From a virus, in the IMG/VR virus record IMGVR_UViG_3300043410_001111, positions 1 through 44,875 of that record: a DNA stretch of 44,875 nucleotides; one strand, written 5' to 3'. Numbering within the stretch: position 1 is the first letter of the stretch; the number at the start of each line of letters is the position of its first letter. Positions 22,282-30,178 of this stretch are shown piece by piece. A program made the position numbers and the translations under genes. The notes below the pieces were generated by a model, which saw only the letters and a program-made list of their open reading frames with translations, ran no database searches and was not told where the DNA came from.

Positions 22282-22649
22282 AATTGTATATTATTGATAC
22301 CATTGAGACGTTCAGCAATCGCTATGCAATCCGTTGTAAAGATGAAAATGAATTGCTCGAAATTTTAAATGGTGATGAGGCTGAATTTTATTCTCAGGAT
22401 CCTGTGACCGAGACAGTTGTCAAATATGCATTGATTGATGAAGAAGCATTTCTAGAGGACTTTGATCGTTGTAATCCCGATCTTGTTCCTCTAGATAAAG
22501 AAATGAAAATGACATTTATTAACGAAACAGATTATGAAGAAGATGGCTCACGCATTAACAAAAAGAAAATGCGTTATGAAATGTCACAAGAAGATGAGCC
22601 AGAAACCGTTAGCGAAGAGCCCACAGGCGAGAGTCGCAGCTATCACTGA
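22278..22649 (+). CDS. Acidic hypothetical protein, 123 aa, GTG start
   Basis: A 123-residue strongly acidic protein that starts at GTG in a GTGA overlap (AAAAAGGAA upstream). The C-terminal third (EDGSRINKKKMRYEMSQEDE) is polar and probably disordered. Its last 66 bases overlap the 3' end of the convergent membrane-protein gene on the minus strand, so the two transcripts could form antisense RNA. Confidence 0.75.
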   Translation: MKLYIIDTIETFSNRYAIRCKDENELLEILNGDEAEFYSQDPVTETVVKYALIDEEAFLEDFDRCNPDLVPLDKEMKMTFINETDYEEDGSRINKKKMRYEMSQEDEPETVSEEPTGESRSYH

Positions 22650-23132
22650 TGCCCATAAGAATTCCATACTAACAGCAAGGATTGCGGTTGAACTAAGAAC
22701 CAATCCAATCTGCAATAGTGATATTGCCATGCTATAGTATGGACTTCTCTTCTTTGCCTCTGCTCTCTCAGCTTCTAGTTTTCTTGCCTTTGCAGAAATC
22801 TCTTTCTTTCCCTCACCAGTTGAAGGTTCTGATTCATAGCGATCAATCTTTGCCTTGATTTCGGATGCTCTCTTTGTATCATTGGCTCTTACCGCATCAT
22901 CATATGCATACTCGGCAAGAGATTGCTTGATACTCTTTGATTGATAGAATGACCATGTGTCTGTGATCTCAAGTGTTGTTGTAAGAACTTTTCCACTGTT
23001 GCCGTTAGATACCATTTGAAAGATTGCTAGCAAAAGAGCAAAGATAGAGATTGTGATTGCTCCGCGACCTTTCATAATCGCCTCACCTTCACTGCGTGAT
23101 AATATTTGTCCGTCTTTACCTTTAATACTCAT
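22584..23132 (-). CDS. Membrane protein, DUF4337-like
   Basis: A 182-residue protein with one membrane helix near the N-terminus (GAITISIFALLLAIFQMVSN), a 70-residue charged soluble loop with a coiled segment, and two C-terminal membrane helices (SMAISLLQIGLVLSSTAILA and ASVIAATLACGLFANGFWLI). ITDTWSFYQSKSIKQSL and the overall layout match the DUF4337 family. It is the last gene of the minus-strand membrane/holin cassette and overlaps the upstream gene by ATGA. Confidence 0.78.
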   Translation of the reverse strand: MSIKGKDGQILSRSEGEAIMKGRGAITISIFALLLAIFQMVSNGNSGKVLTTTLEITDTWSFYQSKSIKQSLAEYAYDDAVRANDTKRASEIKAKIDRYESEPSTGEGKKEISAKARKLEAERAEAKKRSPYYSMAISLLQIGLVLSSTAILAVSMEFLWASVIAATLACGLFANGFWLIFL

Positions 23133-23437
23133 TTTGCTCCTCCAATAAGTCCTTTTGCAATTCCCATTGCCTTTGATGCCTGAGAAGCATCAACACCGGT
23201 ACCTGCCATCATTAAAAGAACAGCAATTAATAGTCCAGCAGTCAATGCAACGTTGACGATTAACACAACAGAAGTAATACCAACAAGATGTTCAATACGA
23301 TTTAGTTCTTTTATTAAAATACTAATAGTCTCAGTTTCAGTCTTTGCAGCCTCTACATCGTTTAGCCAAAAAGACTTTACTTTTGCATCAGGGCTAAATT
23401 TTCTTTTTACTTGTTGGTCAACTAAGTTCAATGCCAT
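23129..23437 (-). CDS. Membrane protein, 102 aa, minus-strand cassette
   Basis: A 102-residue protein with a polar N-terminal half and a hydrophobic region at about residues 53-80 (ITSVVLIVNVALTAGLLIAV), then a Gly/Ala-rich end. One or two membrane passes are possible. It lies between two other membrane genes, 3 bases from one and overlapping the other. It might take part in lysis or membrane remodelling; this is from position only. Confidence 0.72.
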   Translation of the reverse strand: MALNLVDQQVKRKFSPDAKVKSFWLNDVEAAKTETETISILIKELNRIEHLVGITSVVLIVNVALTAGLLIAVLLMMAGTGVDASQASKAMGIAKGLIGGAK

Positions 23438-23440
23438 TTA

Positions 23441-23920
23441 TTAAAATCCCGGTAGTATTTTTGATAACATATTGTAAGTAGAATAATCACCAGATGCTTT
23501 TGCCATAACAGCAAACCCAGCCAGCATTAACCATATAATTGCAGGAAGAACAATTAAAATCATAAAAGCTGCAATAAACAACTGCTCTCTTTCTTCTGCA
23601 GCTTCTTCTGCTTGTTTTTGTGCCTCGGCGTTTGATTTAGCAAGAGCAGCCTTGTCTTTAAAATATTTTTCTTTTTCGGCAGCAGATAGGGTTGCCAAAA
23701 GACGTGATTCTTCGTCTTGTAGCTTTCTCGCATTCTCTGCTTTGATCTTTGCATTTTTGATTAATTGTCTTTGGTTCTGCTGCTCCATCTTACGGTTAGC
23801 AGCTTCCTTCATCCCTTTCTTATCACGGAAAAGGTCTGTAATACCAAAGATAGAATCGGCTAGTACTTCTCCCCAGGCCTTACCTAGTTCGGCGGCCTTC
23901 TTTGGGTCTGATGGTAACAT
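23441..23920 (-). CDS. Coiled-coil membrane protein, 159 aa
   Basis: A 159-residue protein with a long charged, Ala/Glu/Lys/Gln-rich coiled coil (about residues 35-110) and a C-terminal membrane helix (LFIAAFMILIVLPAIIWLML). An inner-membrane anchor with a long cytoplasmic or periplasmic rod is likely, a layout shared with some spanins. It has no lipobox or second small overlapping gene, so a spanin call is not justified. Confidence 0.72.
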   Translation of the reverse strand: MLPSDPKKAAELGKAWGEVLADSIFGITDLFRDKKGMKEAANRKMEQQNQRQLIKNAKIKAENARKLQDEESRLLATLSAAEKEKYFKDKAALAKSNAEAQKQAEEAAEEREQLFIAAFMILIVLPAIIWLMLAGFAVMAKASGDYSTYNMLSKILPGF

Positions 23921-23993
23921 TTAAATCCTCGTTTGTTTGAGTGCATATTGTATTCATAAACGAAGATTTCAATTCATAGATTGTTAATATTTA

Positions 23994-24074
23994 TTAACGA
24001 TTTAAATTATATACTGACCATGAGAATAATGGTACTACAACGAGAAACAAAAAGCATACTACAACCTCATACAT
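23994..24074 (-). CDS. Single-TM micropeptide coupled to the holin gene
   Basis: A 26-residue peptide, MYEVVVCFLFLVVVPLFSWS then VYNLNR, that is almost entirely one membrane helix. Its ATG overlaps the holin stop codon as TAATG, a coupling typical of this genome, which makes chance less likely. It may be a holin partner or antiholin-like peptide; no homologue is known to me. Confidence 0.5.
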   Translation of the reverse strand: MYEVVVCFLFLVVVPLFSWSVYNLNR

Positions 24075-24559
24075 TATTTTTTAAACCTTGCCATACGTTC
24101 GGCCATTTTAGATGACATAGGAGGAGGATCTGATGGGTCAGGTTGTGTATTTGGATCAGGTGAAACAGAAGCGGGTGTTACACTCACTGAAGGAGTTGGA
24201 GGACTCGTTGGCTGAGCTAAACTTGCGTCTGATGAAGGTGCAGGTGTCACTGGCGAGGGAGATGGATTTGATGGTACTGTCACAACAGAAGCGCCAGCGA
24301 CCTTCTCTTGTGTACGACCGAAAGCAGCAATACCAAGAACAGCACCCATCGCCATGTGAAACAGCCCAGCGCCTCTTAAAGTTAAAGGATCCCACTGAGT
24401 AATTGGCTGTTTAGTTAATACCTGTGCTAGTGACCACACGATTGGGAAGATACCCATATCAAGAATACAAATAATCATGTACGTCCAGCCCATTGCAGGA
24501 CGCCACTTTGAAGTCATAAAATCTTCTACTTTTGGGGGATTGGGTGTTTCTTCAGCCAT
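24074..24559 (-). CDS. Holin of 3TM superfamily (GTA-type)
   Basis: A 161-residue protein with the GTA holin pattern: SKWRPAMGWTYMIICILDMG, then PLTLRGAGLFHMAMGAVLGI and AFGRTQEK, giving two to three membrane passes in the first 95 residues. Family members permeabilise the inner membrane so that endolysin can reach peptidoglycan. The C-terminal 65 residues are an unusual Pro/Ser/Thr-rich linker (PSPSPVTPAPSSD) ending in a basic KMAERMARFKK tail. No terminator separates it from the downstream membrane genes. A near-match to a late promoter (CATAAATA on the minus strand, 24633-24640) lies upstream. Confidence 0.85.
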   Translation of the reverse strand: MAEETPNPPKVEDFMTSKWRPAMGWTYMIICILDMGIFPIVWSLAQVLTKQPITQWDPLTLRGAGLFHMAMGAVLGIAAFGRTQEKVAGASVVTVPSNPSPSPVTPAPSSDASLAQPTSPPTPSVSVTPASVSPDPNTQPDPSDPPPMSSKMAERMARFKK

Positions 24560-24632
24560 TCGTTTTTTCCATATCTGTTGTTCAAAAAAATCTTAAATAA
24601 CACGTGATATCATAACGAATGTATACTATATA

Positions 24633-24640
24633 TATTTATG
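24633..24640 (-). promoter_or_regulatory. Possible late promoter for the holin operon
   Basis: The minus strand reads CATAAATA, one base from the T4 late octamer. A start near 24626 would give a 67-base leader to the holin gene. The mismatch makes this tentative. Confidence 0.35.
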
Positions 24641-24689
24641 TAGCTGCCTGATGGAGCTACTTATTATCAACACCTTGCTTTTAGGAGGT
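24640..24689 (+). promoter_or_regulatory. ROSE-like RNA thermometer before hsp20
   Basis: The leader of hsp20 can fold into two hairpins. The first is GTAGCT / AGCTAC (24640-24660) extended by CC/GG around a TGAT loop. The second pairs ACCTTGCT (24672-24679) with AGGAGGT (24683-24689), hiding the ribosome binding site. In it TTGCT faces AGGA with one G (24677) bulged, which is the core of ROSE thermosensors that control small heat-shock genes in alpha- and gammaproteobacteria. Warming would open the weak helix and allow translation. Confidence 0.68.
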
Positions 24690-24693
24690 CAAA

Positions 24694-25203
24694 ATGACTA
24701 CATGGAAAATCGATCATAATCACTTGTTTGGTGATTTAGCTAAAATTGAAAAGTACTTTGTCGGCTATGATGGTATGCTTAGACGCATGCAGGATGCCCA
24801 CGAAACAATGACAAAGGCTATTCCAAATTACCCCCCTTATAATATTGCTAAAGTAGATGACAACAAGTATGTTATTGAAATGGCTGTTGCGGGTTTTGGA
24901 AAGCAGCAACTTAACATTGAACTTGCAAATAATACTCTTGTAATTTCTGGTGATACTTCTAGCAATTCTGAAGATGCATCTGGTGCGTATCTTTATAAAG
25001 GAATTGCTGATCGCTCTTTCTCTCGTACGTTTAATATTGCTGATACAGTTGAGATTAAAAATGCCGAACTAATTAATGGCATGCTCAAAGTATGGCTCGA
25101 AAATATTATTCCCGATTCAAAGAAGCCCAAGAAGATTGAGATCAATGATCCTCAGTCAGATACGACTCCTTCTGCGAAGCAAATGCTTACAGAGGAAAAA
25201 TAA
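24694..25203 (+). CDS. hsp20: Small heat-shock protein Hsp20 / IbpA-like
   Basis: A 169-residue small heat-shock protein. The alpha-crystallin domain covers about residues 48-145: YNIAKVDDNKYVIEMAVAGF, then QQLNIELANNTLVISGD and YLYKGIADRSFSRTFNIADT, with the final NGMLKVWLENIIPDSKKPKKIEI strand pair. It holds unfolded proteins in an ATP-independent way, and similar genes occur in cyanophages and other T4-like phages. An AGGAGG site precedes the ATG but is inside a ROSE-like hairpin. The FSRTF and GMLKVWL motifs match bacterial class A members such as IbpA. Confidence 0.95.
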   Translation: MTTWKIDHNHLFGDLAKIEKYFVGYDGMLRRMQDAHETMTKAIPNYPPYNIAKVDDNKYVIEMAVAGFGKQQLNIELANNTLVISGDTSSNSEDASGAYLYKGIADRSFSRTFNIADTVEIKNAELINGMLKVWLENIIPDSKKPKKIEINDPQSDTTPSAKQMLTEEK

Positions 25204-25204
25204 A

Positions 25205-25375
25205 ATGTTACTAACACTTTTTGGATTGCTAAGCAAGAAGATTTCTTCTTGGCTTACTTATCGTCGCACAATGTATGAACTTGGTAGATTAACTGATCGT
25301 GATCTTTATGACCTTGGCATTGCACGCGGGGACATTGAATACATTGCTCGCAAACATTCGATGAGTAAAATCTAA
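25205..25375 (+). CDS. DUF1127 (YjiS-like) small basic protein
   Basis: A 56-residue protein, MLLTLFGLLSKKISSWLTYR, then RTMYELGRLTDRDLYDLGIA and RGDIEYIARKHSMSKI. The second half matches DUF1127, a family very common in alphaproteobacteria, where members are small basic RNA-binding or stress-related proteins. It follows hsp20 by one base, so both may be heat-responsive. The presence of this host-type family is a host hint. Confidence 0.88.
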   Translation: MLLTLFGLLSKKISSWLTYRRTMYELGRLTDRDLYDLGIARGDIEYIARKHSMSKI

Positions 25376-25425
25376 TGTGGCCTTATACAGTTGAAGAACT
25401 AGTTTTTATAAACACAGGCTGCTAA
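25375..25425 (+). CDS. Micropeptide MWPYTVEE..., 16 aa
   Basis: A 16-residue frame (MWPYTVEELVFINTGC) opens in a TAATG overlap with the DUF1127 stop and ends just before the terminator. The MWPYT start resembles small peptides I recall next to DUF1127 genes in alphaproteobacteria, but a frame this short could be chance. Confidence 0.4.
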   Translation: MWPYTVEELVFINTGC

Positions 25426-25431
25426 TAACTC

Positions 25432-25455
25432 AAGGGGGCTCAGGCCCCCTTTTTA
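25432..25455 (+). terminator. Terminator after hsp20 operon
   Basis: A 7-bp GC-rich stem (AGGGGGC / GCCCCCT) with a 4-base TCAG loop is followed by a T run. Confidence 0.93.
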
Positions 25456-25461
25456 TTGCTG

Positions 25462-25490
25462 TTGCTTTTTATTTGTTATTGGAATAATAT
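25462..25490 (+). promoter_or_regulatory. Sigma70-like promoter before DNA polymerase
   Basis: TTGCTT and TAATAT spaced 17 bases, directly behind a terminator and ending 7 bases before the polymerase ATG (25497). The leader would be very short or absent, so polymerase translation from this transcript may be leaderless. Confidence 0.6.
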
Positions 25491-25496
25491 CTACAA

Positions 25497-28028
25497 ATGA
25501 GTAAATTTTATACCAACGTGGCACTAAAGCGTAATGAAATCCTTTTGCGTGGCTATGAGAATGGTCAGCGCATCCAGCAGGCTATTCCATACAAGCCTTA
25601 TTTGTTTGTTCACAGCAAGACAGGCAACGGTGAATACCGCAATCTTAAAGGTAAACAAGTTGATAGAGTTGATTTTGATTCTCCTGCTGATGCACGTGAT
25701 TTTGTCAAGAAATACGGAGACACATCCGGTTTTACAATTTATGGTCTTACTAATTTTGTATACACTTTTATTAATGACAATTATCCCGGCAATATTGTTT
25801 TTGACCCTGCTCTCATCTCTATTGTAAACATAGATATCGAGGTTGCAGCTGATGAGGGCTTCCCTGATATTGATACAGCTGATAAGGAGATCACAGCCAT
25901 CACCATGAAGAAGGGTGATACGTATGTTGTACTAGGCTGTGGTGAATATACAAACAACAATCCAGACATGGATATTAAATATTTGCAATGTAAGGACGAG
26001 ACAGAACTCCTTCTTAAATTTCTCGATGTCTGGAGATCAAAATCATTCTCACCTGATATTGTGACAGGTTGGAACGTTGAGTTCTTCGATATTCCATACA
26101 TCGTGAATCGTATCAAGCGTGTGCTCGGTCTTGCCATGGCAAAGAAATTATCTCCATGGGAGATTCTTGATGAGCGTGAAGTAAAGATTGGTACACGTGA
26201 ACCACAGAAGACATACATTCCTGCTGGTGTCTCTATTCTTGATTACATGCAGATGTATAAAAAGTTTTCGTTCAAGGTCCAAGAATCTTATTCATTGAAT
26301 CACATTGCAAGTGAAGAGCTCGGCGTGAAGAAGACTGATTACTCTGAATATGATTCTTTGTTTGATCTCTATAAAAAGAATTTTCAATTGTTCATGGAGT
26401 ATAACATCCGTGACGTTGAGTTGGTTGCCCGCCTTGATGATAAATTAAAATTGATTGAACAGGTGTTTGCTCTTGCATATGACGGCAAGGTCAACTATCA
26501 AGACACATTTACAACTGTGCGCATGTGGGATATTATTATTCACAACTATCTTTTACAAAAGAAAATTGTTATTCCGCCTCTTGTTGTTGGTGATAAGAAA
26601 GAAAAGATTGTTGGTGGATATGTCAAAGATCCTCAGATAGGTATGCACAAGTGGGTTGTCTCATTTGACTTGAACTCTCTGTATCCTCATATTATTATGC
26701 AATACAATATCTCACCAGAGACATTTGTTGGTCGCATTCCTTATATCGAGGGGGAAGAAGGTGTATTGAAAGTGTTGGATGGAGCGTTCAATGAACCATC
26801 CATCCGCAATCAACTTGAATCACAAAACCTTGCCATATCTGGCACAGGCTGCATGTTTGATAAAGACTACATCGGATTCTTGCCTGAGCTCATGGATAGG
26901 TTCTACAAGGAACGTTCTATCTATAAGGATAGAATGATTGCTGCTGAAAAAGCATATGAGGCAGACCCTTCCGAAGAAAATAAAAAAGCAATTGCACAGA
27001 ACTATAATATGCAGATTGCCAGAAAGTATCAGCTGAACTCAGTCTATGGTGCATTGTCAAATGAATACTTTAGATGGTATGATGACAAGCTTGCTGAGTC
27101 GATTACTTGCTCTGGGCAACTGGCAACTAAATGGATTGAACGTGCTCTTAACAAATATCTAAACAAATTATTGAAGACAAAGGATATTGATTATGTTATT
27201 GCGTGCGATACGGATTCGGTTTACATTACGCTTGACCGGTTGGTGGATCATATTGCAGACAAGGAACGAGCAACTTCAGAGATTGTCACCATCGTTGATC
27301 AATTCTGTCAGAATAAGCTTGAACCGTATATTGATGAATGTTACGACGAGCTTGGCGGATATGTTAACGCCATTGCCCAAAAGATGAAAATGAAACGTGA
27401 GGCAATTGCCGATAAGGCCATCTGGACTGCCAAGAAGCGTTACATCATGAATGTGTGGAACAATGAAGGTGTCTCTTATTCTGAACCCAAATTAAAGATC
27501 AAAGGTATTGAGGCTGTTCGTTCATCAACACCTCAATCATGTCGAGCCAACATTAAGAAGGCAATCAACTTGATCATGAATGGTTCTGAGGATGATGTCA
27601 TTGACTTTATTAACCAGTTTCGTATTGAATTTGCGGCTATGTCATTTGAAGATGTGGCATCTCCTCGTGGATGTAAGAACATGAGAGAGTATGCTGATCC
27701 CAATACAATCTATCGCAAGGCAACACCAATCCATGTAAGAGGCGCATTGCTCTATAACCACCATCTGAAACAAAAGAAATTGGATAATCGTTATCCAATG
27801 ATTAATGATGGCGACAAGATTAAATATTGTTATATGAAAATGCCTAACCCTCTTCGTGAAAATGTATTTGCTGTTCCCGGTACACTGCCTCGTCAGCTTG
27901 CCTTGGAAAAATATATAGATTATAATCTACAATATGATAAGGTCTTTGTGGAACCTCTCAAGACCATTCTTGATGCCATTGGTTGGCGTGTTGAGAAAAA
28001 AGCAACATTAGAAAGTTTTTGGAGTTAA
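25497..28028 (+). CDS. gp43: Family-B DNA polymerase (gp43)
   Basis: An 843-residue family-B replicative polymerase with proofreading. Exonuclease motifs: Exo I NIDIEVA (about residue 111), Exo II VTGWNVEFFDIP (about 188), Exo III YNIRDVELV (about 304). Polymerase motifs: A SFDLNSLYPHII (about 389), B ARKYQLNSVYG (about 508), C ACDTDSVYI (about 569), and KKRYIMNVW as the KxY motif. It is slightly shorter than T4 gp43 (898). All catalytic acidic residues are present. No clear ribosome binding site is seen directly before the ATG. Confidence 0.97.
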   Translation: MSKFYTNVALKRNEILLRGYENGQRIQQAIPYKPYLFVHSKTGNGEYRNLKGKQVDRVDFDSPADARDFVKKYGDTSGFTIYGLTNFVYTFINDNYPGNIVFDPALISIVNIDIEVAADEGFPDIDTADKEITAITMKKGDTYVVLGCGEYTNNNPDMDIKYLQCKDETELLLKFLDVWRSKSFSPDIVTGWNVEFFDIPYIVNRIKRVLGLAMAKKLSPWEILDEREVKIGTREPQKTYIPAGVSILDYMQMYKKFSFKVQESYSLNHIASEELGVKKTDYSEYDSLFDLYKKNFQLFMEYNIRDVELVARLDDKLKLIEQVFALAYDGKVNYQDTFTTVRMWDIIIHNYLLQKKIVIPPLVVGDKKEKIVGGYVKDPQIGMHKWVVSFDLNSLYPHIIMQYNISPETFVGRIPYIEGEEGVLKVLDGAFNEPSIRNQLESQNLAISGTGCMFDKDYIGFLPELMDRFYKERSIYKDRMIAAEKAYEADPSEENKKAIAQNYNMQIARKYQLNSVYGALSNEYFRWYDDKLAESITCSGQLATKWIERALNKYLNKLLKTKDIDYVIACDTDSVYITLDRLVDHIADKERATSEIVTIVDQFCQNKLEPYIDECYDELGGYVNAIAQKMKMKREAIADKAIWTAKKRYIMNVWNNEGVSYSEPKLKIKGIEAVRSSTPQSCRANIKKAINLIMNGSEDDVIDFINQFRIEFAAMSFEDVASPRGCKNMREYADPNTIYRKATPIHVRGALLYNHHLKQKKLDNRYPMINDGDKIKYCYMKMPNPLRENVFAVPGTLPRQLALEKYIDYNLQYDKVFVEPLKTILDAIGWRVEKKATLESFWS

Positions 28029-28029
28029 G

Positions 28030-28314
28030 ATGTCTAAGATAAGTATGGACTTTGATTTTGGTTTCTCCGCTGTCACAGAGGAAGAACTCAAGCAATATGA
28101 AAAACAACAGATCAATGATTTGTCCAATCAACACCAGGCTGTTGCAAAGAATGCTCAAACATACAAAGAGAAGTTGGATACTATGTATGCAATGATCCTG
28201 CCATTGATTGCTAATCTTTCTAAAGATCCACAAAAAGAATATATTCTATGGCCAGGACGTGATAAGAAGCTTGCTGAGTTTAAAAAGAAACTCGATGCTT
28301 TGATCAATGATTAA
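28030..28314 (+). CDS. Hypothetical helical protein, 94 aa
   Basis: A 94-residue acidic then basic helical protein (MSKISMDFDFGFSAVTEEEL...) with a coiled stretch and the conserved-looking end YILWPGRDKKLAEFKKKLDA. Genes of this type sit between polymerase and recombinase in related phages. GGAG precedes the start, and it overlaps the next gene by 8 bases. Confidence 0.8.
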   Translation: MSKISMDFDFGFSAVTEEELKQYEKQQINDLSNQHQAVAKNAQTYKEKLDTMYAMILPLIANLSKDPQKEYILWPGRDKKLAEFKKKLDALIND

Positions 28315-30178
28315 TTATCTCGCTCTTCTCGTTGCACTTAGTCTTTCGACCGTTGCTGCCTATTATTCAATCATTGGTCTTACAATGATCTTTGCTGCTG
28401 CCTTCTGGCCAGTTGTTGTTATGGGTTCAACCCTAGAGATTGCAAAGGTTGTTACTGCCTCTTGGTTGTATAGAAATTGGAATCAAACCTCTTTCTTCAT
28501 TAAATCATATCTAACTGTTGCTGTTATTATTCTTATTGGTATCACCTCGATGGGAACATTTGGATTCTTGTCTCGTGCTCATATTGAACAGAACCTCAAC
28601 ATAACAACCGGTGATGCAGATAGACTTGCAATTATTGAATCACAGATCGAAAATAAAAAGACAGTCATATCTGATTATGATAAGCAATTAAAACAGATAG
28701 ATGATGCACTTTCTAAGATAACCGAAAAGGGTCGTGGTGAGTCATCGCTACAGGCTGCAGACAAACAAAGAAAGACTCGTAATGAGATTGTGGCAAAAAA
28801 GAACGCCGAAAATATCGCTCTATCGTCACTCAATGAGGAAAGGATTAGGGTCGGTTCAAAGATCAAGAAGACTGAAGCAGAAGTTGGACCAATACGTTAC
28901 ATCGCGGAGGCAATCTATGGAGACCGCCCAGATTTGGATCGAGCGGTTAGGATGGTTATTATGCTGTTGGTGCTTGTATTCGATCCTCTCGCCGTTGTTC
29001 TTCTCATTGCTGCAAATCAAGGACTAACACCCAAAAAAGAAGAGTTGATTGAATTACCGAATACTGTTACTATCAATGAGATAGACGACAATAATGTTTT
29101 AAAGATTGATATAGAGGAAGATCATATGTCATTGCTACAACGACTAATTAAGAATTCGACCATTGATGATACAGATGTATTGACCGACAGCAAAGTGTAT
29201 GGTCACAAGGATATGATTTTAACTAGTGTTCCAATGGTGAACACAGCACTATCAGGTCGCGTTGATGGAGGCCTTACCCCTGGCCTTACAGTTCTTGCTG
29301 GCCCATCAAAGCACTTTAAATCTGCCTTTTCTCTCCTTATGGCAGCAGCTTATCTGAAGCAATATCCTGATAGTGTTCTCTTATTCTATGATTCAGAGTT
29401 TGGCACACCTCAAGCCTACTTTGATTCATTCGGCATTGCATTGGATCGTGTTATTCATACACCAATCATGGATGTCGAACAGTTGAAATTTGATATCATG
29501 AAACAGCTTGAAGAGATCAAGCGTGATGATAAGGTTGTTATTGTTATTGACTCTGTTGGTAACCTTGCATCCAAGAAAGAAGTTGAGGATGCAATGGATG
29601 GTAAGTCTGTTGCAGATATGTCTCGTGCTAAACAGCTCAAGAGTTTGTTCCGTATGGTAACACCTCATTTGACAATGAAAGATATTCCTTTGATTGTTGT
29701 CAATCATACCTACAAAGAAATTGGATTGTATCCCCGCGATATCGTGGGTGGTGGAACTGGTATCTATTACTCAGCAGACACAATCTGGATCCTTGGACGC
29801 CAGCAAGATAAAGATAAGGATGGTATCAATGGATATCATTTTATCATCAATGTAGAGAAGTCTCGTTATGTCAAAGAAAAATCAAAGATACCCATCACCG
29901 TTTCATATGAAGGTGGTATCAAGCGTTGGTCTGGGCTCCTTGAGCTCGCCCTTGAAGGCAAGTATGTTGCTAAGCCTTCTAATGGTTGGTATCAGCTTGT
30001 TGATCGCGATACTGGTGAACTAGTAGGAACAAAAATGCGCGAAGCAGACATTGAAGACAATAAACAGATTTGGATGGATCTGTTGAAGAATACTGACTTT
30101 GCCGATTTTATTAAAAACAAATATACACTAGCAACAGGCTCATTGGTGAGCAACAGTGATGAGGAAGAAGTGGCATGA
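28307..30178 (+). CDS. uvsX: Membrane domain fused in frame to UvsX recombinase
   Basis: One open frame of 623 residues holds two units. Residues 1-245 form a membrane protein: helices at about 4-50 and 65-85, a coiled coil at about 100-200 (LAIIESQIENKKTVISDYDK), and another helix ending VLVFDPLAVVLLIAAN. This unit is usually a separate protein in T4-like phages. Residues 274-623 are UvsX, which starts MSLLQRLIKNST, matching T4 UvsX from its first residue. The recombinase has Walker A GPSKHFKS, LLFYDSEFGTPQAYF, VIDSVGNLASKK and NHTYKEIG. No stop codon separates the units. The full product would tether strand-exchange activity to the membrane; an internal start may also make free UvsX. Confidence 0.85.
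   Translation: MINYLALLVALSLSTVAAYYSIIGLTMIFAAAFWPVVVMGSTLEIAKVVTASWLYRNWNQTSFFIKSYLTVAVIILIGITSMGTFGFLSRAHIEQNLNITTGDADRLAIIESQIENKKTVISDYDKQLKQIDDALSKITEKGRGESSLQAADKQRKTRNEIVAKKNAENIALSSLNEERIRVGSKIKKTEAEVGPIRYIAEAIYGDRPDLDRAVRMVIMLLVLVFDPLAVVLLIAANQGLTPKKEELIELPNTVTINEIDDNNVLKIDIEEDHMSLLQRLIKNSTIDDTDVLTDSKVYGHKDMILTSVPMVNTALSGRVDGGLTPGLTVLAGPSKHFKSAFSLLMAAAYLKQYPDSVLLFYDSEFGTPQAYFDSFGIALDRVIHTPIMDVEQLKFDIMKQLEEIKRDDKVVIVIDSVGNLASKKEVEDAMDGKSVADMSRAKQLKSLFRMVTPHLTMKDIPLIVVNHTYKEIGLYPRDIVGGGTGIYYSADTIWILGRQQDKDKDGINGYHFIINVEKSRYVKEKSKIPITVSYEGGIKRWSGLLELALEGKYVAKPSNGWYQLVDRDTGELVGTKMREADIEDNKQIWMDLLKNTDFADFIKNKYTLATGSLVSNSDEEEVA
29126..30178 (+). CDS. uvsX: Internal start: stand-alone UvsX, 350 aa
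   Basis: An in-frame ATG at 29126 has AGAGGAAG ending 5 bases upstream and encodes a protein whose N-terminus aligns with T4 UvsX Met1 (MS-x-L-x-x-RLIK-x-ST). The product would be a normal-sized, 350-residue recombinase that binds ssDNA and drives recombination-dependent replication. I list it separately because it is probably the main UvsX form, made beside or instead of the longer fusion. Confidence 0.75.
   Translation: MSLLQRLIKNSTIDDTDVLTDSKVYGHKDMILTSVPMVNTALSGRVDGGLTPGLTVLAGPSKHFKSAFSLLMAAAYLKQYPDSVLLFYDSEFGTPQAYFDSFGIALDRVIHTPIMDVEQLKFDIMKQLEEIKRDDKVVIVIDSVGNLASKKEVEDAMDGKSVADMSRAKQLKSLFRMVTPHLTMKDIPLIVVNHTYKEIGLYPRDIVGGGTGIYYSADTIWILGRQQDKDKDGINGYHFIINVEKSRYVKEKSKIPITVSYEGGIKRWSGLLELALEGKYVAKPSNGWYQLVDRDTGELVGTKMREADIEDNKQIWMDLLKNTDFADFIKNKYTLATGSLVSNSDEEEVA

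Noticed and set aside
23441-23920. Spanin (Rz-like) function for the coiled-coil membrane protein.
   Set aside because: There is no lipobox partner, and its membrane helix is at the C-terminus, opposite to the usual i-spanin.
23652-23924. Plus-strand frame of 90 codons opposite the coiled-coil membrane gene.
   Set aside because: It is the mirror of a coherent minus-strand operon with coupled starts; no ribosome binding site or plausible protein.
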